Source: VYFG01 sp965221795 (GTDB taxonomy: Bacteria; Pseudomonadota; Gammaproteobacteria; Arenicellales; Poriferihabitantaceae). From it: a DNA stretch of 64,000 bases. The stretch covers positions 434,001 to 498,000 of the forward strand of contig OZ244914.1 of assembly GCA_965221795.1 (NCBI GenBank), written 5' to 3'. The position numbers were made by a program, and so were the translations under genes. Positions 52,279 to 60,222 of this stretch are shown here, piece by piece; position 1 is the stretch's first letter; every line of letters starts with the position of its first letter. Below the pieces are notes generated by a model, which was not told the origin of the DNA, made no database searches, and was given only the letters and a program-made list of their open reading frames with translations.

Positions 52279-54690
52279 TCAGAACAATGACACCTGACGA
52301 CTGACGATCGTATCGAAACCAAGCCCGACAAACGGCAGGACGGCGTCCGCAATGGGTTTCAACTGACGTTCAATATAGTGACTGTGATCCAGTGGATTTT
52401 CACAATATTCCAGTGGCTCCGGGCCTGCTATGGTCATTACATAACGGACCCAGCCTCCGTTCTGGTAGCGCAACCGTTTTCCTTGATCCTGATTGCGCTG
52501 ATCAGCAAGCCGGGCCGCACGAACATGGGGAGGGACGTGGTGCGTATAAGCCGCAAGGCCGCGCCGTAACCTCTTTTGGTATATCAGGTCATCATCATGC
52601 TGCCCGGCCCACACCTGATCCACGGTTTCCCGGATCAATACCGTCGGATCACGGTCATGAAATACTTCGTCAAACAGACGTTCCTGAAACGTCCGGGCCA
52701 ATCGGGTCCAGTCTGTTCGCACAGTTTCCAGGCCCTTGAATACGATCCGGTCAGGGGTATCCCCATCCCCCGTGATAAGTCCTGCATAGCGCTTTTTGCT
52801 GCCCGCATCCGAGCCACGAATCGTAGGCATAAAAAAGCGCTGGAAATGCGTCTCGAATTCCAGTTCCAGCAGGCTGTCCAGATCAAACTCATCCCGAATC
52901 CTATGCTGCCACCAGGCATTGATTCGGACCGCAAGCTGACTGCCGATCTCTTGGCACTGCCGGGAAGACAGTTTGTGACCCAGTGCTACAAAGATGGAAT
53001 CCGTGTCTCCATAAATCACCTCATAACCCTGTTCGCCGATCCACTGACTGGTCGACTGCAGGATGTCATGACCACGCATCGTGATCGAACTTGCCAGCCT
53101 GGCGTCATAAAACCGGCACAGACCGGAACCCAGGACGCCATAAAACGAGTTCATCAGAATCTTGATCGCTTGGGAACGGGGATGGTCATCCTCTTGTTTG
53201 GCCCGGTCACGTTGCTGCCAAAGGTCCGTGATAATCGCCGGCAAATGATGACGTGTGCGATGAAAAAAGGCACCACGAAATCCCGGGATGGTTTCTTCCG
53301 TCGACTGTAATCCTTCAATCAGTCCCATGGGGTCAATCCGGAAGGTCCGGATAATGGATGGATACAGGCTCTTGAAATCCAGCACCAGTACGTGGTGATA
53401 TAAGCCCGGCTTCGAGTCCATCACATAGCCTCCCGGGCTGGCCAGCCCCCCTCCTTCCGGGAGGTTGGGTGCGACATAGCCGCCCCGATGAAGCTTGGGC
53501 AGATAGAGATTGGTAAATGCGGCCACCGAGCCGGCCGCCCGGTCCATCTCCAGCCCGGTCAACTGACTGCGCAATTCCAGGTAATCGATAAGATTGGTCA
53601 CCCGGAAGATATCCAACACAAGCTGGCAATCTTCCAGATTGTAAGCAGCCAGGGCCGGCTTGTTATGGTGGAAGTTGTGCTGAATTTCTTCAAATCGGTC
53701 ATCCGTGTCCTGCTCGATTTTCTTGCCCCGCCCCAACAGTTCCCGAGATACATTTTCCAGCGAAAAGCTGGCAAAGCTCCAGGTAGCTGCCCGCAGTGCA
53801 TCAATCCCATCGATCGCCACTCTTCCAGGAATATTCACCCATCCTTTGTCCTGGCCACTCCGTGCACTACGCCATTGCGCCGGTTGCCTGCCACGTCCGA
53901 TACGCATAGGGATACCATGATGGCGTGCCCGTTGAAAAATGATCCGCAGGTCAAAGTTCACCAGGTTCCAACCGACGATCAGATCCGGGTCCAACGTGAT
54001 GATCCGGTTTATCAACGCTTGTAGCAGTGCCTCTTCCGTCTGATACCAGTCCACTCGCGTATGGGGACACGGCTGCTGGTCACCGATCATCAGCACTTTC
54101 CCCTCTTCCAGCCGATCTCCTGCCAAACCCACAGACCAGAGCGTACCATCCAGGTTACACTCAATATCAATGGAAAGCAGTTCGAGGCGTGGACGGTATT
54201 CAGCAGATTTCAGACGACAGTTCCATACTTCGCGATACCCTGTTTTCTGCACACACCTCCCGGTAAAGGATAATCCGCCCCGCACAAATCGTTCCATGAG
54301 ATAACGGTCATGAAGACGAATGTCTGCTTCAAGCACCTCAATGCCAGCCCGTTCCATCCATTCCAGCACCCGCTGCCGGTCCCGGATAGTCAGTGTGTAT
54401 ACCGCCGAAACCGGGCTGCCGGAAAACGTCCTGAGAGATAGCGGTTCCACTGTGACCGACGTACCCAAAACCTCAAGCATATCGTCAGTGCGGGACATGT
54501 CTTCGGTGGCCACAAAACAGACTGTGCGTTCCCCGTGAACCAGCAGACGGGTAGGCCCTGCATGAGTGGCAACCCAATACTCGATCTCAGTGACACCATT
54601 CCGGTCCCGACTGGAACGGGTCAAAATGAATCCTTGGTCAATCAATGCATTCACAGTAACGAAAAAGCACCTGTCTCCTCTGGAGATCAT
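52279..54690 (-). CDS. polB: DNA polymerase II (family B)
   Basis: This 803-residue family B polymerase has a proofreading domain with LLSIDIECNLDG (exo I), VGWNLVNFDLRIIF (exo II) and YNLEDCQLVLDI (exo III). The polymerase motifs DFKSLYPSIIRTFRIDP (motif A), ILMNSFYGVLGS (motif B) and VIYGDTDSIFVAL (motif C) follow. The C-terminus ends in QVSLF, a short clamp-binding peptide as in other Pol II proteins. It is the SOS-inducible repair polymerase in enterobacteria. I saw no clear LexA box upstream. The start at 54690 fits the length of the family. Confidence 0.95.
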   Translation of the reverse strand: MISRGDRCFFVTVNALIDQGFILTRSSRDRNGVTEIEYWVATHAGPTRLLVHGERTVCFVATEDMSRTDDMLEVLGTSVTVEPLSLRTFSGSPVSAVYTLTIRDRQRVLEWMERAGIEVLEADIRLHDRYLMERFVRGGLSFTGRCVQKTGYREVWNCRLKSAEYRPRLELLSIDIECNLDGTLWSVGLAGDRLEEGKVLMIGDQQPCPHTRVDWYQTEEALLQALINRIITLDPDLIVGWNLVNFDLRIIFQRARHHGIPMRIGRGRQPAQWRSARSGQDKGWVNIPGRVAIDGIDALRAATWSFASFSLENVSRELLGRGKKIEQDTDDRFEEIQHNFHHNKPALAAYNLEDCQLVLDIFRVTNLIDYLELRSQLTGLEMDRAAGSVAAFTNLYLPKLHRGGYVAPNLPEGGGLASPGGYVMDSKPGLYHHVLVLDFKSLYPSIIRTFRIDPMGLIEGLQSTEETIPGFRGAFFHRTRHHLPAIITDLWQQRDRAKQEDDHPRSQAIKILMNSFYGVLGSGLCRFYDARLASSITMRGHDILQSTSQWIGEQGYEVIYGDTDSIFVALGHKLSSRQCQEIGSQLAVRINAWWQHRIRDEFDLDSLLELEFETHFQRFFMPTIRGSDAGSKKRYAGLITGDGDTPDRIVFKGLETVRTDWTRLARTFQERLFDEVFHDRDPTVLIRETVDQVWAGQHDDDLIYQKRLRRGLAAYTHHVPPHVRAARLADQRNQDQGKRLRYQNGGWVRYVMTIAGPEPLEYCENPLDHSHYIERQLKPIADAVLPFVGLGFDTIVSRQVSLF

Positions 54691-54775
54691 GCCTCATTAT
54701 GAGCACCTTCGTCCAGTTCACTGGTACGCCCTGCTCCCGAATTTCATATTGACAGCATCATCCAGTAAATAAGGG

Positions 54776-54826
54776 GGGTTATTTATGATATATAGAAGTT
54801 AATATTCTATATATCATAAATAACCC
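54776..54826. repeat. Perfect 22-bp inverted repeat ending at a start codon
   Basis: GGGTTATTTATGATATATAG continues as AA to 54797; after a 7-base loop (GTTAATA) the exact reverse complement occupies 54805-54826. The ATG of the DUF4143 ATPase gene follows directly at 54827. There is no ribosome-binding site outside the repeat. It could be an operator for the gene product, an mRNA hairpin that hides the start, or part of a leaderless promoter. Confidence 0.85.
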
Positions 54827-55990
54827 ATGAGAATTCAAAGAGCAAGATATATCGACCAGCTTCAATATCTGGTTCAGAATTCACCAGTAACCGCATTGTT
54901 GGGACCAAGACAGTGCGGCAAAACCACACTTGCAAAAGAATTTGGGGCCATTCACAAGTCCCATTACTTTGATCTTGAATCAAGTGCAGATTCAGCGATG
55001 TTGCAGAACCCGGAAACTGTGTTGTCTGAATTGGAAGGCCTGATTATTCTTGATGAAGTCCAGTTGATGCCAACTATGTTCAATGCGCTACGCGTTTTGG
55101 TAGACCGGTTTGAGCGAAAACGAAAGTTCTTGATTCTGGGCAGTGCCAACCCAAGCATGATGAAAAATATTTCTCAATCATTGGCCGGTCGTATTGACTT
55201 CCTTGATATGGGGGGATTCGATGTTTCGGAAGTCGGCATTGATCATTACTCAAAGTTATGGCTGAGGGGCGGTTATCCCAACAGTTATTTGGCTAATAGT
55301 GAGCGCTTGAGTATTCGCCGCAGAAATGCATTGATTCGGACGCACGTAGAGAGAGACTTGCCGATGCTGGGGTTTTCAATACCAGCGGCCAGAATACGGC
55401 AGTTCTGGAACATGTTGGCACATTCACACGGACAAACATGGAATGCGTCAAGAATTGCCAGATCCATGGGAGTCTCCTATCACACGGTTCAAAATTATTT
55501 GGACATGCTGACCGGAACGTATATCGCTCGTCAACTTCAGCCCTGGCATGAGAATTTTGGCAAGAGGCAGGTCAAGGCACCCAAAGTCTACTTGCAAGAT
55601 TCTGGCCTGTTGCATGCAATATTGAACATTCATGATCGGAGGGCATTGTATTCCCATCCTATGAGTGGAGCATCCTGGGAAGGATTTGTTGTCGAACAGG
55701 TTCTCAGGGAGTTGAAAATCGAAACAGCATGGTATTGGGCCGCGCATTCCGCAGGAGAGCTGGACCTGTTCATTGAAGCTGGAGGCCTGAGAATCGGAAT
55801 TGAAATCAAATTAAGCGAAGCTCCGAAACCCTCGCAAAGTACTTACCGACTCTGCAACCTATTGAAGCTGGATCAACTATTCGTGATATCAAGAACGCCG
55901 AGGTCATTTCAGGCGTCCGATCAAGTTAGATTCTTGTCAATCCGGGATTTGACCAGCCTTGGTCAAATCATTAGACAGAAATACGGATAA
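54827..55990 (+). CDS. DUF4143-type AAA ATPase
   Basis: This 387-residue ATPase has Walker A GPRQCGKTT (residues 26-34) and Walker B LIILDEVQLMP near residue 70. It also has the LILGSANPSMMKNISQSLAGRI segment and the C-terminal DUF4143 domain (YLQDSGLLHAIL, SWEGFVVEQVL, ELDLFIEAGGLRIGIEIKLSEAP) with a nuclease-like ELD...EIK arrangement. These predicted ATPases are common in mobile and accessory regions, and their role is not established. The gene is AT-rich and starts at a perfect inverted repeat. It opens the second accessory island. Confidence 0.88.
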   Translation: MRIQRARYIDQLQYLVQNSPVTALLGPRQCGKTTLAKEFGAIHKSHYFDLESSADSAMLQNPETVLSELEGLIILDEVQLMPTMFNALRVLVDRFERKRKFLILGSANPSMMKNISQSLAGRIDFLDMGGFDVSEVGIDHYSKLWLRGGYPNSYLANSERLSIRRRNALIRTHVERDLPMLGFSIPAARIRQFWNMLAHSHGQTWNASRIARSMGVSYHTVQNYLDMLTGTYIARQLQPWHENFGKRQVKAPKVYLQDSGLLHAILNIHDRRALYSHPMSGASWEGFVVEQVLRELKIETAWYWAAHSAGELDLFIEAGGLRIGIEIKLSEAPKPSQSTYRLCNLLKLDQLFVISRTPRSFQASDQVRFLSIRDLTSLGQIIRQKYG

Positions 55991-56225
55991 TCGAATGCGA
56001 CAGTATTTGACCGCATAACAGAAATCGTTCCATAGCCAAAGGTATTTCGTCTATGACGGATAATCCCGACAAAACTCGACCTAATGACCATGAATCATAA
56101 GCCGCGTTTCAGGAGCTTTTCCGACATCGGCGGGGTTCGCAAGGCGGACTTCCGGTTGTCGAGCACGGTATTTGACCCAGTAAAACGCCGGCTTCTTCAC
56201 CACGGCCCGTCCACATCCGCTGATC

Positions 56226-56519
56226 ACGACCGAATACCGGCATCTGGCTTCGTTTCAGAGCATGCAACGGCGCGTGGCAGAACTGACCCGTTCACAGCAT
56301 TCCGGGCGCACAGTGGAGTTTCTCTTTTCTCGGCCTATCTTTCCGACAACGGTGTTCCTGAAGCGCAGCGATATTCCCCGACCATCGGCTCTACGCATGT
56401 TCAAGATTCTACATGACGAAGGCATTTTGCATACCGTGCGGGAAGGTGCAGGTCGAAGGGTCACCATATATGCCTTCCCGGAACTTCTTGACATCGCCGA
56501 AAGACGAGGGAAGTTTTGA
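56226..56519 (+). pseudogene. C-terminal fragment of a Fic-family protein
   Basis: A frame open from about 56226 reads TTEYRHLASFQSMQRRVAEL, then PIFPTTVFLKRSDIPRPSALRMFKILHDEGILHTVREGAGRRVTIYAFPELLDIAERR. This matches the winged-helix C-terminal part of Fic (adenylyltransferase) proteins. The catalytic Fic motif HPFxxGNG and the rest of the protein are missing. The region 55991-56225 holds nothing I can support. It is a relic left in the island. Confidence 0.6.
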
Positions 56520-56636
56520 GTCTCATTCATGTGCGACAAGACTCTTTGTGTCTCATGAGAATCGGGTTCATGATACAAAGCCCAGCTTGTGTCTAATCCG
56601 TGAGACACAACCGTATTTGTGACTCCGTGGTGAGAC

Positions 56637-56695
56637 ACCCCGGGACCAGTCCGAAGTGCAACCGCGCCGCGATCCCTCCCTTCGGGCTACGCCGC
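56637..56695 (+). repeat. IS30 terminal fragment with hairpin segment (second copy of the 14928 repeat)
   Basis: CCCCGGGACCAGTCCGAAG and TGCAACCGCGCCGCG are followed by TCCCTCCCTTCGGGCTACGCC, the same junction as at 14928-14990 with two base differences. It directly abuts the stop codon of the coiled-coil gene at 56687. Confidence 0.7.
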
Positions 56696-56962
56696 AGGGA
56701 TGCCGGCGATCAGCACGCCCAGGATTGCAGTGGCCACTGCGATCCCGCCGAGGATCGCCAGCAGCTGCCGGTTCTCCCGCCCGGCCATGTCGGTTTTCAG
56801 GTTGGCCATGTCGGCCCGGAAACGCTCGAGCGTTCCCTGGAGGTCGGATTGCAGTGTCTTCATGTCTGCCCTCAGCACGGCGACTTCTTTCGCCCGTTCG
56901 TGATTCTGTTCCTGCAGGATCCGGACCTGTCTGTCCAGCTCCTGACTGTCATTTTCTGCCAT
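56687..56962 (-). CDS. Coiled-coil protein with C-terminal membrane anchor, paralog 1
   Basis: This 91-residue protein begins MAENDSQELDRQVRILQEQN, has one long coiled coil (residues 8-60) and ends in a hydrophobic segment (LLAILGGIAVATAILGVLIAG). It is closely related to the protein at 57518-57868: same MAENDxQ start, same last 25 residues, and the same upstream sequence ATCGGATAGGATAGG before the ATG. It has a single RADMANLKTDMAGRENR unit where the paralog has four. Function unknown. Confidence 0.75.
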   Translation of the reverse strand: MAENDSQELDRQVRILQEQNHERAKEVAVLRADMKTLQSDLQGTLERFRADMANLKTDMAGRENRQLLAILGGIAVATAILGVLIAGIPAA

Positions 56963-57122
56963 GCTCCTATCCTATCCGATGGTCAGCGGGCTCTCAAGCT
57001 TAAATCTTGAAATGCTGGCTGCAAATGCTCCATGACTCCAGTGATTTTCCCGTAATCACGGCCTTTTTCACCGGTCACGCCGGGATCGAACAGCAGAAGG
57101 CGGTAGCTTGGCCTTTCGCTAT

Positions 57123-57350
57123 TTACCGTTCATTCACTGCCTCTTGCGAGAACCTGCGCCCACTGGGAAAAATGCCGGCCTGCAGTTCCCGGATCGTTTC
57201 CATGGTTCCTTCACCTTCCTGTTCGCGTCGAACATGCTTTTCAAGCCATGTTCGAAACCGTGCATTTAACGTCGCATGCCCGGCAGCTGCACGTTCCCGT
57301 ACCTTGTCAGTCAAGCCGGCATTTGCGCCAGGCGTCATGTTCTTCATCAT
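57123..57350 (-). CDS. VapB/ribbon-helix-helix antitoxin-like protein, possibly incomplete
   Basis: This 75-residue frame reads DKVRERAAAGHATLNARFRTWLEKHVRRE and ends GIFPSGRRFSQEAVNER. It resembles the second half of VapB/FitA-like antitoxins (LRxRAAxxxxTLNxxFRxWL ... GRxFxRDExNER). The expected strand of the ribbon-helix-helix is not clear at the N-terminus, so the start may be degraded. No PIN-domain toxin lies nearby. Confidence 0.45.
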   Translation of the reverse strand: MMKNMTPGANAGLTDKVRERAAAGHATLNARFRTWLEKHVRREQEGEGTMETIRELQAGIFPSGRRFSQEAVNER

Positions 57351-57517
57351 TTCACGTGATGGACGTCATGCGGAAAGACCGTACGCGAACTTCGCATGCA
57401 TTCTTACAGGTCCGTGCCGGTTGACATTCCGCGCAGGGCGCAGGATTTTCCCGCTGGAGCCTGGGAACCAGCGCCTGGCCAGCGAACTGGAACGGTGGGC
57501 GGCAGGGGCAGTCTGCT

Positions 57518-57868
57518 CTACGCTGCAGGGATGCCGGCGATCAGCACGCCCAAGATTGCAGTGGCCACTGCAATCCCGCCGAGGATCGAGATAAGAAGTC
57601 GGTTCTCCCGCCTGGCCATGTCAGTCTTCCAGTTGGTCATGTCGGCTTTCCAGTTGGTCATGTCGGCCTTCCAGTTGGCCATGTCGGCCCGTAGCCGATC
57701 GATCGCCGATCGTGTTTCTCCGGTCAGTCTTTCGGCGGCTGTTGCGTACTCGGCCTGTTTCGTGTTCATGTCTGCCCTCAATACGGCGATGTCTCTCGCC
57801 AGTTCATGGTTCTTCTTTTCCAGCTCCCGGAGACGCTTTTCCTGATCCTGATTGTCATTTTCAGCCAT
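57518..57868 (-). CDS. Coiled-coil protein with C-terminal membrane anchor, paralog 2 with heptad repeats
   Basis: This 116-residue protein begins MAENDNQDQEKRLRELEKKN, has a long coiled coil and ends in the same anchor as paralog 1 (LISILGGIAVATAILGVLIAGIPAA). The middle contains ADMANWK ADMTNWK ADMTNWK TDMARRE, four seven-residue units. The three full DNA units of 21 bp (57617-57679) are nearly identical. Such proteins may assemble into membrane-bound coiled-coil bundles; the function is unknown. It shares the ribosome-binding region GGATAGGATAGG with its paralog. Confidence 0.75.
   Translation of the reverse strand: MAENDNQDQEKRLRELEKKNHELARDIAVLRADMNTKQAEYATAAERLTGETRSAIDRLRADMANWKADMTNWKADMTNWKTDMARRENRLLISILGGIAVATAILGVLIAGIPAA
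57617..57679. repeat. Three tandem 21-bp units in paralog 2
   Basis: Units at 57617, 57638 and 57659, each CATGTCnGnCTTTCCAGTTGG-like, with one to three differences, plus a partial fourth. Each encodes one coiled-coil heptad. Confidence 0.85.
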
Positions 57869-57992
57869 GCCCCTATCCTATCCGATTGTCGGCCTGGCTT
57901 TCAAGCGGAATCTGCAGTCGGTCACTGGGACCTGGTCGAGCTTGTCTCGCTGCTGGCCGCAAGGTCAGAACCCGCGAGTTTTGCATGGCATG

Positions 57993-58298
57993 TCATTCCA
58001 GTGCTGGAATTATCTGGCTACCGCTGTTTGGCAGCTTCCGGATATCCCGCCCCGTTTCCCTGACTGCCACGGCAAGATCGTGCCGGGACTGGAGGTTCAG
58101 CCAGAATTCCAGACCCGTTCCAAACCAGTGGCCCAGGCGCATGGCCGTGCCGCCGGTGACCGAACGCTTGCCCACAATAATCTGCGAGAGGCGGTTCGGC
58201 GGCACGGCCAGCTGCCGGGCAAGCGCTGTGGGCGTTATCCCGATTGTTGCCAGCTCGCCCTTGAACACGGTGCCGGGATGGACAGATCTCATGAACAT
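57993..58298 (-). CDS. higA: Orphan HigA-type antitoxin
   Basis: This 101-residue protein, MFMRSVHPGTVFKGELATIG with PTALARQLAVPPNRLSQIIVGKRSVTGGTAMRLGHWFGTG, is clearly paralogous to HigA at 17724. A longer frame upstream merges into IS30 sequence and is not real. The IS30 end begins one or two bases upstream of the ATG, so the native promoter and the higB toxin gene were removed. It has an ordinary antitoxin sequence without internal stops. It may now be silent or driven from the IS end. Confidence 0.88.
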   Translation of the reverse strand: MFMRSVHPGTVFKGELATIGITPTALARQLAVPPNRLSQIIVGKRSVTGGTAMRLGHWFGTGLEFWLNLQSRHDLAVAVRETGRDIRKLPNSGSQIIPALE

Positions 58299-58299
58299 G

Positions 58300-59115
58300 C
58301 CCCTTTTCCAGTGTGAAGTGCAACACCCCCTAAGCCGCTGGCTGGTGAGGTGAAAAGCTTGCGGTGGACCAGATGATGGCGAACTATCTCGGTTTCTCAC
58401 CCACGGAGAATTGCCATGCCCGTAGGCACCCATCACCTGACCCATGGCGAACGATGCCCGATCCACGCCCGGTTACATCGGGGGTGGTCGAAACGGGAGA
58501 TGGCCCGCGGCCTGGGGCGGGATCCCGGGACGATCTCACGCGAGACCTCGTGCGAGACCTCGCGCAACCGTGGCCAACGCGGCGACCGGCACCAACCGGC
58601 CGACCGCAAGGCCGTGGCTCGGCACCAGGAAGCGTCGGCGGTGCCCCGGAAGAGGACACCCGAGTGCGCAGCAGCTTGATGCGGGCTGTTCCTTCGCCAC
58701 CCCTACCCTTCCTGGGAACGGGGCCGGAACGAGCACACCAACGGCCTGGTGCGTCCGTACTTCCCGAAGGGCACCGACTGCCGCCAGGTGACGGCGGCGC
58801 AGGTGCGGGCGGTGGAGATCGGCTCCACCGTCGGCCTCGGAAGGTCTTGGGGGTTCGTACTCCGGCGGAGGTCTTTGCCCGTGGGCTGGCTCCCCCCTGA
58901 CGCGGCCCACGGTCTCCCGTCAACCCCGGCACTCCGGGCCCTCCGGTGATCCACCGGAGCGGCTTCGCTCGACCTCCAGGTCCCGAGTTCGCCCTTGCCT
59001 TGGTCGATGGCTTCGGTCAGGATCGCCAGCAGTCGAGATGGCTGCCATCCGGGACCGAAAAGAGGTGCTCGACGCGCGAATTTTTGGGTTGCCGCCTCGA
59101 TCCCTACCTGATTTC
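58300..59115 (+). mobile_element. IS30-family element, copy D (internally deleted and decayed)
   Basis: The right-end repeat CCCCTTTTCCAGTGTGAAG, the leader and the transposase start (MPVGTHHLTHGERCPIHARL at 58416) match the other copies. The reading frame breaks in several places, and a block is missing between about 58675 and 58680: RKRTPE is followed directly by the LDAG...FATP segment. Copy D then runs through GLVRPYFPKGTDCRQVTAAQVRAVE to the last part near 59115, without the left terminal repeat. It cannot encode a transposase. Confidence 0.8.
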
Positions 59116-59194
59116 AGGGCCATCACCCGGCATGTCAAAAACGCTACTACCGCCGCCAGCGTTGCTGCTTACGGCCTTCGAGGCCCTATGACGG

Positions 59195-59200
59195 TATAAT
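59195..59200 (+). promoter_or_regulatory. Candidate -10 box upstream of the dioxygenase-malonate operon
   Basis: TATAAT at 59195-59200 lies 150 bp before the first gene. A small hairpin (GGCCTTCGAGGCC) precedes it. No -35 box at a suitable distance was seen. The rest of 59116-59349 holds no gene I can support. Confidence 0.35.
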
Positions 59201-59349
59201 GGGGCTCTGGAAAATCCACCTTCACTGGATCGAAAAAAAAGATCTTTGTGGAGTCTTGCCTGAGAGGAAAAACGCATCTTCTCCCATAGATGCGATCATG
59301 ATATGGTTGCCGTCGTTCAACTACCCGACCCCATTCACCTGCGAATCCG

Positions 59350-60222
59350 TTGTTCACGATCTCATCATCCCAAGCACAGGAATTCCATAAAAGAGGCATG
59401 GTGCCGGTGGAAAGAATTGTCACGGCCCAAGAGGTCGTGAAATTACGATCTCGCTATGATTGCCTGTTTCGGGGGGAATTCGAAACCGGGACCCTGCCAG
59501 ATGAAGTCAACTGGCAGGAAGACCAATCCGACCCGACCCTTGCCCGCCAGATCTGCAATGGATGGCGGGCCGATCGAACGATTGCCCATACCGTCCTGCG
59601 ACCCGACATCGCTCGTGCCGTAGCTGGACTGATGGGATGGCCAGGTACCCGCATCATGCAGGACAACGTCATCTGGAAACCCGCCGGTGCCCGTTCACCC
59701 AACTACCATCAGGACAATGCCTATCTCTCTTGGTTTGACCCTGGGGAAATCTGTACAGTATGGATTGCACTGGATGAGACTCATGCACAGGACGACACCC
59801 TGGAATTAGTGATGGGTTCCCATTTTTGGGGGCTCTCCCAAGCTGAAGGGATCTTTCGTGCACCGGAAGATTATCGCGCATCGATGAAAAAACAGACCCG
59901 GGAATTGGGGATCGAACCGGATATCTGGCATGTTGAGGCATCGACTGGAGACGGTTCCATTCATCACGGAAATATCTGGCATGGTTCCGGGCCAAACCTG
60001 AGTAGTATGCCCAGACGTGCCTTGGTCATTCATGCGATGTCTTCGGAAGCACGGTACCGCCGGGAAGACTTTTGGCAGGGAACGGGCCCAATCTATTCGC
60101 GTTATGCCAAGCTGGACTCCGATGAAATGGACGAAAACTACTTCCCGGTCCTGTGGCAGGAGGATGGCTATCGAACCCCCGGATTGGAATGCTATATTGA
60201 GGAACATGAGTCTCTGGACTGA
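59350..60222 (+). CDS. Phytanoyl-CoA dioxygenase-family Fe(II)/2-oxoglutarate oxygenase
   Basis: This 290-residue enzyme starts at a TTG (59350, MFTISSSQAQEFHKRGMV), because the usual PhyH beginning precedes the first ATG (59398). The iron site is visible as His and Asp in NYHQDNAYLSWF and the distal His in IHHGNIWHGSGPN, with a 2-oxoglutarate-binding Arg in MPRRALVIH. The segment IMQDNVIWKPAGARSPNYHQDN is typical. The substrate is unknown. Its stop overlaps the malonyl-CoA decarboxylase gene by 17 bp, so the oxidised product likely feeds the malonate pathway encoded downstream; that is inference. Confidence 0.88.
   Translation: MFTISSSQAQEFHKRGMVPVERIVTAQEVVKLRSRYDCLFRGEFETGTLPDEVNWQEDQSDPTLARQICNGWRADRTIAHTVLRPDIARAVAGLMGWPGTRIMQDNVIWKPAGARSPNYHQDNAYLSWFDPGEICTVWIALDETHAQDDTLELVMGSHFWGLSQAEGIFRAPEDYRASMKKQTRELGIEPDIWHVEASTGDGSIHHGNIWHGSGPNLSSMPRRALVIHAMSSEARYRREDFWQGTGPIYSRYAKLDSDEMDENYFPVLWQEDGYRTPGLECYIEEHESLD

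Noticed and set aside
57993..58466. A 157-residue HigA with an N-terminal extension
   Set aside because: The first 56 residues come from IS30 terminal sequence; the paralog at 17724 defines the true start at 58298.
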